NCBI RefSeq assembly: GCF_042665255.1
Contig: NZ_JBHTCD010000004.1
Source: Insolitispirillum peregrinum
GTDB lineage: Bacteria; Pseudomonadota; Alphaproteobacteria; Rhodospirillales; Rhodospirillaceae
Strand: one strand, 5' to 3'
Length of the DNA stretch: 64,000 bases
Shown here: piece after piece, positions 8,990-17,121 of the stretch
How positions within the stretch are numbered: position 1 is the first letter of the stretch
How the letters are laid out: each line of letters starts with the position of its first letter
Notes under the pieces: generated by a model
What the model was told of the DNA's origin: nothing
Database searches by the model: none
The model's input: only the letters and a program-made list of their open reading frames with translations
Program-made: the position numbers and the translations under genes

Positions 8990-10126
8990 TTACTTGGAGA
9001 TTTCAAGAGAGTGCCCAAGCACTGCGACGGGGCCAGTAAACCCATATTCTTCAGCCAACAAACGTTCAATTTCGTTGCGGTATGCCATCGCGGTAATCAG
9101 GACTGCATCCACTTTGGTCGTCCGTAGAACTTCTGGGGATTGTACCAGCAGGTGAGACACCGGGGTGTAAAGCCCTTGCTTGTGCGGGTCGCCATCAACC
9201 AGGATATCAACCTCAGTAATTCCAGCTGCTGCTAAAACGCTCAAACCCTTGCCGCCAGATCCCCAGATAGCAACTTTACCACCTTGGCTCTTGTGCTGTT
9301 CGATAAAGCCACGAATGCCCTCGCCTAGAATGCGCACGGTTTCCTGGACTGCGATCAACGGATCGGGAACTGGGTTGCGGACGATGGCAATGTTGTATTC
9401 GTCAAACATCCCATGCCGGGTTTCAAGAACCTCAAATCCGTTGATTTCCAACGCTACCCGCAGGGTCCTCAACGAGAAATAGTTCACGTGGTCGGGGAAG
9501 AAATCATAATAACGGCGGTCCTCCAGAGCCTTTTCCAGGCTGGGGACTTCAATAAGTCCATATGCACCGGGCTTAAGGTTGCGACGGATGCCTTGTAGAA
9601 AGTCGTGAATGTTCGGGACGTGTTCCAGAACTTGCCGGGTTACAAAGCCGTCAAAGGGGGCACCGTTGAGCAGGCGATCTTGGCTGACATAGCCAGATTC
9701 AACGGCAAACCCACGGGCTATAGCCAAAGCACGGAACTTTTCTGAAGGCTCGATCCCCGATACCACGGCTCCGGCTTTTTGCAGGTGAACCAGGTAGTTT
9801 CCATCCCCGCACCCCATTTCCTTAACCGTTTTACCAGCAAGGCCAAAGCGGTTCACAAAATCAGATGCCTGCTCCCATTGGAAATCCTGCATTTGCTGTG
9901 AATGCGAGGTGGTCATCAGGTAATCATCATAATAATCATCGTCCAAAACCGGGTGAATTTGGACGAAGCCACAAGAGGCGCAGCGATGCACCGATAAATC
10001 AATCGGACGGTCCTGGTCGAGTTCCTCTGCCTTAAAGAGCCGCTGGATATTGCGGGGCACATGGTTAATGTGCAGGCACTCTTGAACATCGTGCGAGCCG
10101 CACAGGCGGCAGGGGGCGTTACTCAT
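8990..10126 (-). CDS. Sugar C-methyltransferase (TylC3/NovU type)
   Basis: 378 residues with the three-part build of sugar C-methyltransferases: an N-terminal two-CxxC zinc-binding region (CRLCGS and CASCGFVQ), a central SAM-binding domain (VKEMGCGDGNYLVHL) and a C-terminal nucleotide-binding-like domain (VAIWGSGGKGLSVLAAAG). These enzymes add a methyl group to a carbon next to the keto group of an NDP-keto-deoxysugar. The ATG at 10126 overlaps the upstream gene's TGA (ATGA). With rfbF and rfbG the probable donor is a CDP-4-keto-6-deoxyhexose derivative, but the exact carbon is not shown. Confidence 0.75.
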   Translation of the reverse strand: MSNAPCRLCGSHDVQECLHINHVPRNIQRLFKAEELDQDRPIDLSVHRCASCGFVQIHPVLDDDYYDDYLMTTSHSQQMQDFQWEQASDFVNRFGLAGKTVKEMGCGDGNYLVHLQKAGAVVSGIEPSEKFRALAIARGFAVESGYVSQDRLLNGAPFDGFVTRQVLEHVPNIHDFLQGIRRNLKPGAYGLIEVPSLEKALEDRRYYDFFPDHVNYFSLRTLRVALEINGFEVLETRHGMFDEYNIAIVRNPVPDPLIAVQETVRILGEGIRGFIEQHKSQGGKVAIWGSGGKGLSVLAAAGITEVDILVDGDPHKQGLYTPVSHLLVQSPEVLRTTKVDAVLITAMAYRNEIERLLAEEYGFTGPVAVLGHSLEISK

Positions 10127-11046
10127 TGGCTTTGCTTCCAGTTCCGGTACCAATCCACAGTATTTTTTAGGCCATCATCCAGGGGCATTTTGGGTGTCCA
10201 TCCCGTCGCCCGGCTGAGGGCGGTAATATCTGCCTCTAGATGCATCACCTGATCAGGGCGATAAGGCACATCGCCAAATCCCAGCGGCAAAGCAGGGTCA
10301 ATGAGATCCCGAATTTTGGTAATGAGATCGTGCAGCGGCCAAGCTTGCCCAGATCCCAGGTTAAAAGCACCAGTTGCATCGCTATCAATCAACGACACGA
10401 CGGCGGCAGCAGCATCATCGACGTAGATGTAATCCCAAAGCTGTTCGCCCTTTGTCAGCGACGGCTTTTCCCCAGACAGCAGGCGCAAGGTCATATAAGG
10501 AATTAGCCAGCTTGGATCATCCCCCGGACCATAGGACGAAAACAGGCGCAACCAGGCAAAGGAATTGCCATCCGCTGCGGCCATACGATCCAGCAGGCAA
10601 AATGTGGAAAGCTTGGCAGCGCCATACACCGTGGTTGGGCGGGTTGGCACTTGCTCGTCACTGCGTGCCGGGCAGGGGCCATATTCGGCCTGCGATCCTA
10701 AGCCCACAAATCGGGAGCAGCCTAGTTCAGCGGCTAATCGATACAAGGCCACCGAGGCGGGCACGTTGTCGGCTTGCTCGTAGCTGTTCCGGTCAGCGCC
10801 CTTTACTCCCTGCCAAGCCAAATGGGCAACAGCCTGTGGGGCAAAGGCGGAGATCTCATCGCGGGCCTGGCCGATATTGGCCATATCTCCACGGATCACG
10901 GTGACTTTGTCGAGAATATCGTCAATGCGGCGGGTATCGCTCGACGAACGCAGCAATAACGCCACGTTACGCCCTTGAGCAACCATCTGCCGGGCAACCG
11001 CCGCCCCAACAAACCCCGAGGCACCAGTCAAAAGAACATTCCGCAT
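10123..11046 (-). CDS. NAD-dependent epimerase/dehydratase (SDR), probable CDP-sugar reductase or epimerase
   Basis: 307-residue extended short-chain dehydrogenase: the N-terminal NAD(P) motif is VLLTGASGFVGAAVA, and the catalytic pair appears as YGAAK (the YxxxK motif, about residue 141). In CDP-deoxyhexose pathways an SDR at this position reduces or epimerises the 4-keto product of RfbG (as in abequose, paratose or tyvelose pathways). It lies between the C-methyltransferase and rfbF genes, 4 bases overlapping the former. The stereochemistry cannot be read from the sequence. Confidence 0.7.
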   Translation of the reverse strand: MRNVLLTGASGFVGAAVARQMVAQGRNVALLLRSSSDTRRIDDILDKVTVIRGDMANIGQARDEISAFAPQAVAHLAWQGVKGADRNSYEQADNVPASVALYRLAAELGCSRFVGLGSQAEYGPCPARSDEQVPTRPTTVYGAAKLSTFCLLDRMAAADGNSFAWLRLFSSYGPGDDPSWLIPYMTLRLLSGEKPSLTKGEQLWDYIYVDDAAAAVVSLIDSDATGAFNLGSGQAWPLHDLITKIRDLIDPALPLGFGDVPYRPDQVMHLEADITALSRATGWTPKMPLDDGLKNTVDWYRNWKQSQ

Positions 11047-11067
11047 ATCAAAAAATCCTACCCGACC

Positions 11068-11838
11068 TTACCAGGTTTTCCAGGGAGCCGAGTTGAGCGT
11101 CCACAGTTCTTCCAGGTATTGTTTATCGCGCAAGGTATCCATGGGTTGCCAGAAACCCGAATGGCGATAGGCGCTCAACTGTCCTTCGGCGGTCAGGCGC
11201 TTGAGCGGTTCGCGTTCCCAAATGGTTTCGTCGGCATCGATGTAATCGATTACCTTCCGCGACAGCACAAAGAAACCACCATTGATCCAGCCACCTTCTG
11301 CCTGTGGCTTCTCTTCAAAGGCTGTAACAGTGTCATTATCCAATTCCAACACACCAAAACGGCGCGGCGGGTGAACAGCGGTTACGGTTGCCAAACGGGC
11401 ATTGCGTTTGTGAAATTCCAGCAGCTCGGTCACATTGACATCGCTCACGCCATCGCCATAGGTCAGGCAGAAGTTTTCATCATCCCCCAGATACGGGGCA
11501 ATCCGTTTGATGCGCCCGCCAGTCATCGAATTATCCCCGGTATCGACCAGAGTAATTTTCCACGGCTCGGCTGTGTTTTGGTGAGTGTGAATGCTGTTAG
11601 AAGCAACGTCAATGGTGACGTCTGAGTTATGCAAGAAGTAGTTCGAGAAGTATTCCTTGACCATGTAGCCTTTATAGCCCAGGCAAATCACGAAATCATT
11701 CAGTCCATGCGCTGCGTAAATCTTCATGATATGCCACAAAATCGGCTTGCCGCCGATCTCGACCATCGGTTTTGGGCGAACACTGGTTTCCTCGGCCAAG
11801 CGTGTCCCAAGACCACCGGCAAGAATAACGACTTTCAT
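11068..11838 (-). CDS. rfbF: Glucose-1-phosphate cytidylyltransferase
   Basis: 256 residues with the nucleotidyltransferase signature KVVILAGGLGTRLAEET at the N-terminus and conserved MVEIGGKPILWHIMKIYAAHG. It makes CDP-glucose from CTP and glucose 1-phosphate, the first step of the CDP-3,6-dideoxy- and branched-sugar pathways. ATG 11838 is chosen because homology starts there and because it overlaps the rfbG stop by one base (TGATG). It is the committed partner of the next enzyme, rfbG. Confidence 0.93.
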   Translation of the reverse strand: MKVVILAGGLGTRLAEETSVRPKPMVEIGGKPILWHIMKIYAAHGLNDFVICLGYKGYMVKEYFSNYFLHNSDVTIDVASNSIHTHQNTAEPWKITLVDTGDNSMTGGRIKRIAPYLGDDENFCLTYGDGVSDVNVTELLEFHKRNARLATVTAVHPPRRFGVLELDNDTVTAFEEKPQAEGGWINGGFFVLSRKVIDYIDADETIWEREPLKRLTAEGQLSAYRHSGFWQPMDTLRDKQYLEELWTLNSAPWKTW

Positions 11839-12992
11839 CAAACTTCCCCTGCTAGTACTGAAGCGGCATCCATCCCAGAGACGTCCCCGGGAAGACACCC
11901 CTCACCGGCCTCATGCTTTAAAATGTGATTCAGGGCCACGGACCGCATATCTGCGTGCCTCAGCCAAGCACGATTGAAAGCAACAATCTCAGCCAGAGCA
12001 TTTTCCAGCCGCCATGTCGGCGACCAACCCAGGCGTTGTCGGGCTTTAGAAATGTCCAATTTTAGCCACGTGGCTTCATGTGGGTGTTCCCCGCCGTCGA
12101 GATCCCATCCTGCTCCATCGCCCCACATCGCGCACAAGCGGTCGGTAATCCAATTCACTGGTCGTGCGTCTTCGTCATGTGGACCAAAGTTCCAGGCCTG
12201 CGCATGAGCCGCCCCATCAACCCACAATTTTTCAGCCAGCAACAAATATCCAGACAGTGGATCAAGTACATGCTGCCAGGGGCGAATTGCATGCGGATTA
12301 CGGATCAGCGGGCGTTTCCCTGCGACAATGGCTCGGATGATGTCGGGCACCAAGCGATCCAAGGCCCAATCCCCGCCACCAATCACATTACCTGCCCGAA
12401 CCGTCGCCAGGGCGACCCCGTGCTTGTCAAAATGTTCTGGAGGAAAGAACGAACTGCGGTACGAAGCACTGACCAGCTCAGAACAGCCCTTGCTGTTACT
12501 ATACGGATCATGGCCGCCCATGGGTTCGTTTTCACGATACCCCCATTCCCATTCACGGTTCTCGTAACACTTATCGCTGGTGACGCAGACCACCGCGCGC
12601 GCACCACCAACCCGGCGAATGGCTTCGAGCAGGTGCACCGTCCCCATAACGTTGGTCGCATAAGTTTCAACCGGCTGGCTGTAAGATAAGCGAACCAACG
12701 GCTGTGCTGCCATGTGGATGATGATTTCGGGCTTGTGCTCGGCGATAACCTGACACACGTGATCGAGATCACGGATATCGCCTTCAACGTGAGTCAGGAG
12801 CTCCGAAATACGGGCGAGGTCAAATAGGCTGGGGTTTGTCGGTGGCGGCAGGGCAAAGCCTGTAACCTTTGCCCCCATCGAGCACAGCCAAAGACTGATC
12901 CACGACCCTTTAAAGCCAGTATGACCGGTAACAAGAACGCGCTTTTCAGCCCAAAACGCTGGACAAACTTTTGAGGTGCTTGCTTCTTTCAT
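11838..12992 (-). CDS. rfbG: CDP-glucose 4,6-dehydratase
   Basis: 384-residue extended SDR with the NAD motif VLVTGHTGFKGSWISLWL and the family's conserved segment SDKCYENREWEWGYRENEP, including the YxxxN/K-type active-site region. It converts CDP-glucose to CDP-4-keto-6-deoxyglucose, the branch point for abequose, paratose, tyvelose, ascarylose, yersiniose and similar sugars. It is the first gene of the polysaccharide operon; a TATAAT sequence lies about 30 bases upstream. The C-terminal region is longer than needed for the fold and ends in the rfbF start. Confidence 0.93.
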   Translation of the reverse strand: MKEASTSKVCPAFWAEKRVLVTGHTGFKGSWISLWLCSMGAKVTGFALPPPTNPSLFDLARISELLTHVEGDIRDLDHVCQVIAEHKPEIIIHMAAQPLVRLSYSQPVETYATNVMGTVHLLEAIRRVGGARAVVCVTSDKCYENREWEWGYRENEPMGGHDPYSNSKGCSELVSASYRSSFFPPEHFDKHGVALATVRAGNVIGGGDWALDRLVPDIIRAIVAGKRPLIRNPHAIRPWQHVLDPLSGYLLLAEKLWVDGAAHAQAWNFGPHDEDARPVNWITDRLCAMWGDGAGWDLDGGEHPHEATWLKLDISKARQRLGWSPTWRLENALAEIVAFNRAWLRHADMRSVALNHILKHEAGEGCLPGDVSGMDAASVLAGEV

Positions 12993-13021
12993 AGGGTACG
13001 TACCCGTCGCAGGTTTCCAAA

Positions 13022-13050
13022 ATTATAACCGTTGCACCTGTAGCCTCAGT
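13022..13050 (-). promoter_or_regulatory. Candidate promoter of the polysaccharide operon
   Basis: A perfect TATAAT lies on the minus strand at 13027-13022, about 30 bases upstream of the rfbG start. No strong -35 hexamer stands 17 bases further up; TTACTG at a longer spacing is the best candidate. The surrounding 13020-13110 stretch is AT-rich compared with the flanking genes. No other promoter-like sequence is evident inside the operon. Confidence 0.4.
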
Positions 13051-13204
13051 AAGCACCATGACTTGTGAAAATCACAGGCATCACACTTCCTCTGATGGTA
13101 AATGATCTCATATCATAGGGGGCAATAAGCGTCTAGGAAAACCCTCAGTGTGAGGAGGCCCCGTCCCTTTGGACAGATGGGCGGCCCGAATAAGCTAATC
13201 CCGT

Positions 13205-13559
13205 TTGGTGATCATGCCGCCAGGAGGATGGACGACACCATCTCCGGGGCATGCCCCGACCTTGTGCCCCGGCGATATCGTGGTGATGGACAATCTATCG
13301 GCCCATAAAGTACCGGGCATCAAAGAAGCAATCGAAGCCCTGGGGGCGACCCTACGCTACCTGCCACCCTATTCCCCCGATCCCAATCCCATCGAACTCG
13401 CCTTCGCCAAACTCAAGAGCATGCTCCGCAAGGCCGAGGCCCGCACAATCAGTTCCCTCCGGGACGCGATCGGAAAACTCATCGACATCTTTCCGCCCGA
13501 GGAATGCGCCAACTTCTTCGCACACGATGGTTATCTACGCTCAATGTGAAAAGGCTCTA
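13205..13559 (+). pseudogene. IS630-family transposase, C-terminal fragment with element end
   Basis: From about 13240 the plus-strand frame matches the C-terminal half of an IS630-type transposase: GDIVVMDNLSAHKV carries the second catalytic Asp and PYSPDPNPIE the catalytic Glu. The N-terminal half with the first Asp is missing. The frame ends at 13549, and the element end GAAAAGGCTCTAA follows (13547-13559), closely matching the ends of two MITEs elsewhere in the window. The TA of this end is part of the rho stop codon (TAG on the minus strand, 13559-13557). Confidence 0.85.
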
Positions 13560-14813
13560 ATTGTTCATCATGTCAAAGAAGTCGGCGTTGTTCTTGGTAT
13601 CGCGCAGCTTGCCGAGCAGGAAGTCCATGCCATCCTGCGTCCCCATCGGGGCGAGGATACGGCGCAGTACCCACATCTTCGACAGATCCTGCTTCTGCAC
13701 CAGCAGTTCTTCCTTACGCGTCCCCGACTTGGTGATGTCGATGGCCGGGAAGGTGCGCTTGTCGGCCAGCTTGCGGTCAAGGATCAGTTCCGAGTTACCG
13801 GTGCCCTTGAATTCTTCAAAGATCACTTCGTCCATGCGCGACCCGGTGTCGATCAGCGCGGTGGCGATGATGGTCAGCGAGCCGCCTTCTTCGATGTTGC
13901 GCGCCGCGCCAAAGAAACGCTTGGGCTTTTGCAGGGCGTTGGCGTCCACACCACCGGTCAGCACCTTGCCCGACGACGGCACCACGGTGTTATAGGCGCG
14001 GGCCAGACGGGTGATCGAGTCCAGCAGAATGATCACGTCGCGCTTGTGCTCGACCAGACGCTTGGCCTTTTCGATCACCATTTCAGCGACCTGGACGTGA
14101 CGACTAGCCGGTTCGTCAAAGGTCGACGACACCACTTCACCCTTCACGGTACGGGCCATGTCGGTGACTTCTTCCGGGCGTTCGTCGATCAGCAGGACGA
14201 TCAGGTAGGCTTCCGGGTGGTTGGCTTCGATCGAACTGGCGATTGACTGCAGCATCACGGTTTTACCGGTGCGCGGCGGCGCCACGATCAGGCCGCGCTG
14301 GCCCTTGCCGAGCGGGGCCACCATTTCAATCACCCGCGGCGTGATGTCCTTGCGGGTCGGATTGTCGATTTCAAGCCGCAGCTTTTCCTGCGGATACAGC
14401 GGGGTCAGGTTGTCGAAGTTGATCCGGTGACGAACCTTGTCCGGGTCTTCGAAGTTGATCGCATTGACCTTCAGCAGGGCGAAATAGCGTTCCCCGTCCT
14501 TGGGCGAGCGGATCTGTCCTTCGACCGTATCGCCGGTGCGCAGACCAAAGCGGCGGACCTGGCTGGGGCTGACGTAAATGTCATCCGGGCCGGGCAGGTA
14601 ATTGGCGTCGGGGGAGCGCAGAAAGCCGAAGCCATCCTGCAGGACTTCCAGAACCCCGTCGCCGTAAATGGCGGTATCCTGTTCCGCCAGAGCCTTGAGG
14701 ATCGCAAACAGCATGTCCTGCTTGCGCAGCGAACTGGCGTTTTCGATCTCGAGTTCTTCGGCAAAAGCCAAAAGTTCGGCCGGGGTTTTGGCCTTCAGCT
14801 CCTGAAGATGCAT
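13557..14813 (-). CDS. rho: Transcription termination factor Rho
   Basis: 418 residues, full length. Visible are the N-terminal Rho helical region and cold-shock-like RNA-binding domain (DGFGFLRSPDANYLPGPDDIYVSPSQ), then the RecA-like ATPase with Walker A APPRTGKTVML, Walker B-type VIILLDSITRLARAYN and the Q/R-loop region. The hexamer threads RNA at rut sites and ends transcription. Its stop codon contains the TA boundary of an IS630-type remnant, so the last residue or stop may be a product of that insertion. In many alphaproteobacteria rho is near hemE and oriC, as here. Confidence 0.97.
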   Translation of the reverse strand: MHLQELKAKTPAELLAFAEELEIENASSLRKQDMLFAILKALAEQDTAIYGDGVLEVLQDGFGFLRSPDANYLPGPDDIYVSPSQVRRFGLRTGDTVEGQIRSPKDGERYFALLKVNAINFEDPDKVRHRINFDNLTPLYPQEKLRLEIDNPTRKDITPRVIEMVAPLGKGQRGLIVAPPRTGKTVMLQSIASSIEANHPEAYLIVLLIDERPEEVTDMARTVKGEVVSSTFDEPASRHVQVAEMVIEKAKRLVEHKRDVIILLDSITRLARAYNTVVPSSGKVLTGGVDANALQKPKRFFGAARNIEEGGSLTIIATALIDTGSRMDEVIFEEFKGTGNSELILDRKLADKRTFPAIDITKSGTRKEELLVQKQDLSKMWVLRRILAPMGTQDGMDFLLGKLRDTKNNADFFDMMNN

Positions 14814-15112
14814 ATTGGTCTGCCATTAACATAGGGGACGTGTACGCGACTGGTGCGAACACCCCTGATGATGAAAAAAGGGAAACCGCCCATGCCCGTG
14901 CTGCTGGGTGCTGACTGCGATCAAACGGACCGGCAGGGCTTTTAAACACCAATGGCAGACGACAGGGACATGGCGGGAAAAGGAAAGGCGATACCAGACA
15001 CAAGACGGAACCTTTGCCCCGCACTTGGACCTGCATGTTAGCGTTAGGCGTCCTCGGCCATCTTGTCAATATATTCGTATGAAAGACGGCAGCTTTTTGC
15101 TGCCTGGGATGC
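14814..15112. other. Upstream region of rho, no gene seen
   Basis: About 300 bases between rho and the terminator of the hem genes. On the minus strand it would hold the rho promoter and leader, where Rho autoregulation acts in other bacteria. I see no convincing coding frame; short hairpins such as GGCAGCTTTTTGCTGCC (about 15088-15104) are present. No rut element can be defined by eye. Confidence 0.4.
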
Positions 15113-15140
15113 AAAAAAGGCTCCTGCCGAAACAGGAGCC
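15113..15140 (-). terminator. Rho-independent terminator of the hemH-hemJ transcript
   Basis: On the minus strand GGCTCCTG and CAGGAGCC form an 8-bp GC-rich stem around a 6-base loop (15119-15140), followed by six T (15118-15113). Four T also follow on the plus strand, so it may work both ways. It lies about 190 bases beyond the hemJ stop, past a dispersed repeat. Confidence 0.7.
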
Positions 15141-15200
15141 TTTTGCCAGACCAGCGCACCTGCGTCAGATCACAGTACGCGACAAAAAACAAAAAGATCA

Positions 15201-15300
15201 TGGAGCGCTGCTCCAAACCTCGCCGGGGCCTTGAGGCCCCAGACCCCATTGACTTGATTTTTAAAGAGAAAATTGGGGTTCGGGGCCTCAGGCCCCGAGC
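15201..15300 (-). repeat. Dispersed intergenic repeat, copy 1
   Basis: In minus orientation it reads GGGGCCTGAGGCCCC, then an AT-rich spacer, GGGGTCTGGGGCC and, at the end, GGAGCAGCGCTCC. The same order of parts occurs at 16967-17090 and 20104-20225. The parts are palindromic (REP/BIME-like), and all copies are in gaps between housekeeping genes near oriC. Confidence 0.75.
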
Positions 15301-15329
15301 AGTTCAGGACAACGAGCAGTTCAGGACAA

Positions 15330-15782
15330 TCAGAAAGGCTTGACCACCACCATTGCCGCAATGATCAATAACAGGATGGTCGGAACCTCGTTGGCAATGC
15401 GGTAGAATTTGTGGCTGCGCTGGTTGCGGTCGGCCTCGAAATCCTTCCGCCAGCGGGCATAGGCACCGTGGCAGCCCAGCATCAACAGCACCATCAGCAA
15501 TTTGGCATGCAGCCAGCCATGGCTGATCCAGTTCGGCGCCATCAAGGCCCCGGAAATCAGCACGGCAAACAGCGACGGGGTCATGATCCCGCGCAACAGG
15601 CGGCGCTCCATCACCTTGAACAGCTCGGATTGTGCCTTGCCGGCCTCGGTCGCAAGGTCAAGCTGCGCGTGATAAACATACAGGCGCGGCAGGTAAAACA
15701 GCGCGGCCATCCAGGTGATGACGGATACAATATGCACCCACTTGACCCACAGGTAAGGGGTGGAAAAGGTCTCGAACAGCAT
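15330..15782 (-). CDS. hemJ: Protoporphyrinogen oxidase HemJ
   Basis: About 150 residues with four membrane segments; the N-terminal WVKWVHIVSVITWMAALFYLPRLYVYH carries the conserved His of HemJ, which oxidises protoporphyrinogen IX to protoporphyrin IX in the inner membrane. ATG 15782 (MLFETF) is chosen as the family start and lies 13 bases after the hemH stop; a longer in-frame extension would overlap hemH. It is co-transcribed with hemH, giving the last two steps of haem synthesis. Confidence 0.88.
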   Translation of the reverse strand: MLFETFSTPYLWVKWVHIVSVITWMAALFYLPRLYVYHAQLDLATEAGKAQSELFKVMERRLLRGIMTPSLFAVLISGALMAPNWISHGWLHAKLLMVLLMLGCHGAYARWRKDFEADRNQRSHKFYRIANEVPTILLLIIAAMVVVKPF

Positions 15783-15795
15783 CACTGAACTCCTG

Positions 15796-16836
15796 TTATC
15801 CTGCCTTGCAGGGACAATTGCCAAACTGGCCCGGGCACACTCTTTGCTGCTTTTCAGCCTGAAGTGCCGCCCCGTTGCTCAGGGTCTGTCGCACCAGCCC
15901 GGCCAGACCGTCGATGAACGCCGGGCTGCTCTGGACCGTTGAAACGCGCGCATAGGCCGGAACACCGGCTTCGGTGGCCAGCGCACCATATTCGATATCC
16001 AGTTCAACCAGCGTTTCCGAGTGTTCGGAGACAAAGGCCAGCGGTACCACCACCAGCGGCACGCCATCGGCCCCGGCACGGTGGATTTCCGCGTCGGTGG
16101 CAGGCCCGATCCATTCCAGTGGTCCAACCCGGCTTTGGTAGCACACTTGCCAGTCCAGCCCCGGCAGCGCCATTTTTTCGACGATTGCCGCCGCGCTCTG
16201 TTCGACCTGCCACTGATAGGGATCACCACCGGCAATCACCTTTTTCGGCAAGCCATGGGCGGAGAACAGCACCCGTGGTTCGCCGTGGCTGGCCAGCCGG
16301 TGAACAGCCTCGCTAACCGAAGACGCCATGGCGCTGACAAAGCCGTCCATCGTCGGCCAGCAGCAAATACTCTGGCTGGGGCAGGTCAGTCCCTGCCGTT
16401 TGGCTTCCTCGGCCCACAGTTTCAGCGATGAGCCGCTGGTGGTCCGCGAATACTGCGGATACAGCGGCAGCAACACCACCCGATCAGGGGCAAACGCCTT
16501 CACCTCGGCCACCGTCCCGGCAGTCATCGGATGCCAGTAGCGCATGGCGATGAACACCCGCACCTGATCGCTGCCTGCCGTTTTCAAAACCTGTTCCAGA
16601 GCCTGCGCCTGCGATTGGGTTTGCTCCAACAACGGCGACTTTCCCCCCAGATGGGCGTAAATCTCCCGCGCGACCGGTGCCCGGCGACTGGAAATGAACT
16701 TTGCCAGCGCCCAGCGGATCGGATTCGGAGCACCGATGATTGCCGGATCATTGAACAGCTTGAACAGGAACGGCTGAACCGCTTCGGGGCGGTCCGGGCC
16801 ACCCAAGTTGAATAGAACGACAGCGAGTTTTCCCAT
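15796..16836 (-). CDS. hemH: Ferrochelatase
   Basis: 346 residues, full length. The family motif AVVLFNLGGPDRPEAVQPFL opens the protein; the conserved LFSAHGLPKKVI contains the catalytic His, and FVSEHSETLVELDIEY the metal-binding Glu. It inserts Fe2+ into protoporphyrin IX at the membrane. The C-terminal GQFGNCPCKAG has two Cys, which could bind an Fe-S cluster as in some bacterial ferrochelatases, but that is speculative. A dispersed repeat separates it from hemE. Confidence 0.93.
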   Translation of the reverse strand: MGKLAVVLFNLGGPDRPEAVQPFLFKLFNDPAIIGAPNPIRWALAKFISSRRAPVAREIYAHLGGKSPLLEQTQSQAQALEQVLKTAGSDQVRVFIAMRYWHPMTAGTVAEVKAFAPDRVVLLPLYPQYSRTTSGSSLKLWAEEAKRQGLTCPSQSICCWPTMDGFVSAMASSVSEAVHRLASHGEPRVLFSAHGLPKKVIAGGDPYQWQVEQSAAAIVEKMALPGLDWQVCYQSRVGPLEWIGPATDAEIHRAGADGVPLVVVPLAFVSEHSETLVELDIEYGALATEAGVPAYARVSTVQSSPAFIDGLAGLVRQTLSNGAALQAEKQQRVCPGQFGNCPCKAG

Positions 16837-16966
16837 GGTCTTGTAAATCCTCTGTTGGGCGGAGACCCGGAATGTCTGTTTTTCTTTCTAGACCAACGTG
16901 CGTTAAATCTGATGCCACAGTACACGACAGTTGGTGGAAAAGAATGGGCTATCGGCCAGACCCATT

Positions 16967-17090
16967 CGGGGCCTGAGGCCCCGACCATTCACTTGGGGGC
17001 GATGCCCCCGGGCCCCCATTTTTTCTTTTATGATCAAAGGAATGGGGTCTGGGGCCGACTGGCCCCAGCGAGGTGTGGAGCAGCGCTCCA
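16967..17090 (+). repeat. Dispersed intergenic repeat, copy 2
   Basis: Parts in order: GGGGCCTGAGGCCCC, a GGGGGC/GCCCCC stem, an AT-rich spacer, GGGGTCTGGGGCC with its complement, and GGAGCAGCGCTCCA. It matches copies at 15201-15300 (inverted) and 20104-20225. It fills most of the hemH-hemE gap, and its hairpins could also protect or end transcripts. Confidence 0.75.
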
Positions 17091-17121
17091 CGTCCTTGTT
17101 TCCCAACCGTCGTGAACTGTC

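Noticed and set aside
13120..13200. Left end of the IS630 element in the rfbG-IS gap
   Set aside because: A sequence CTCAGTGTGAG resembles an internal MITE motif, but no clear terminal repeat with TA could be placed there.
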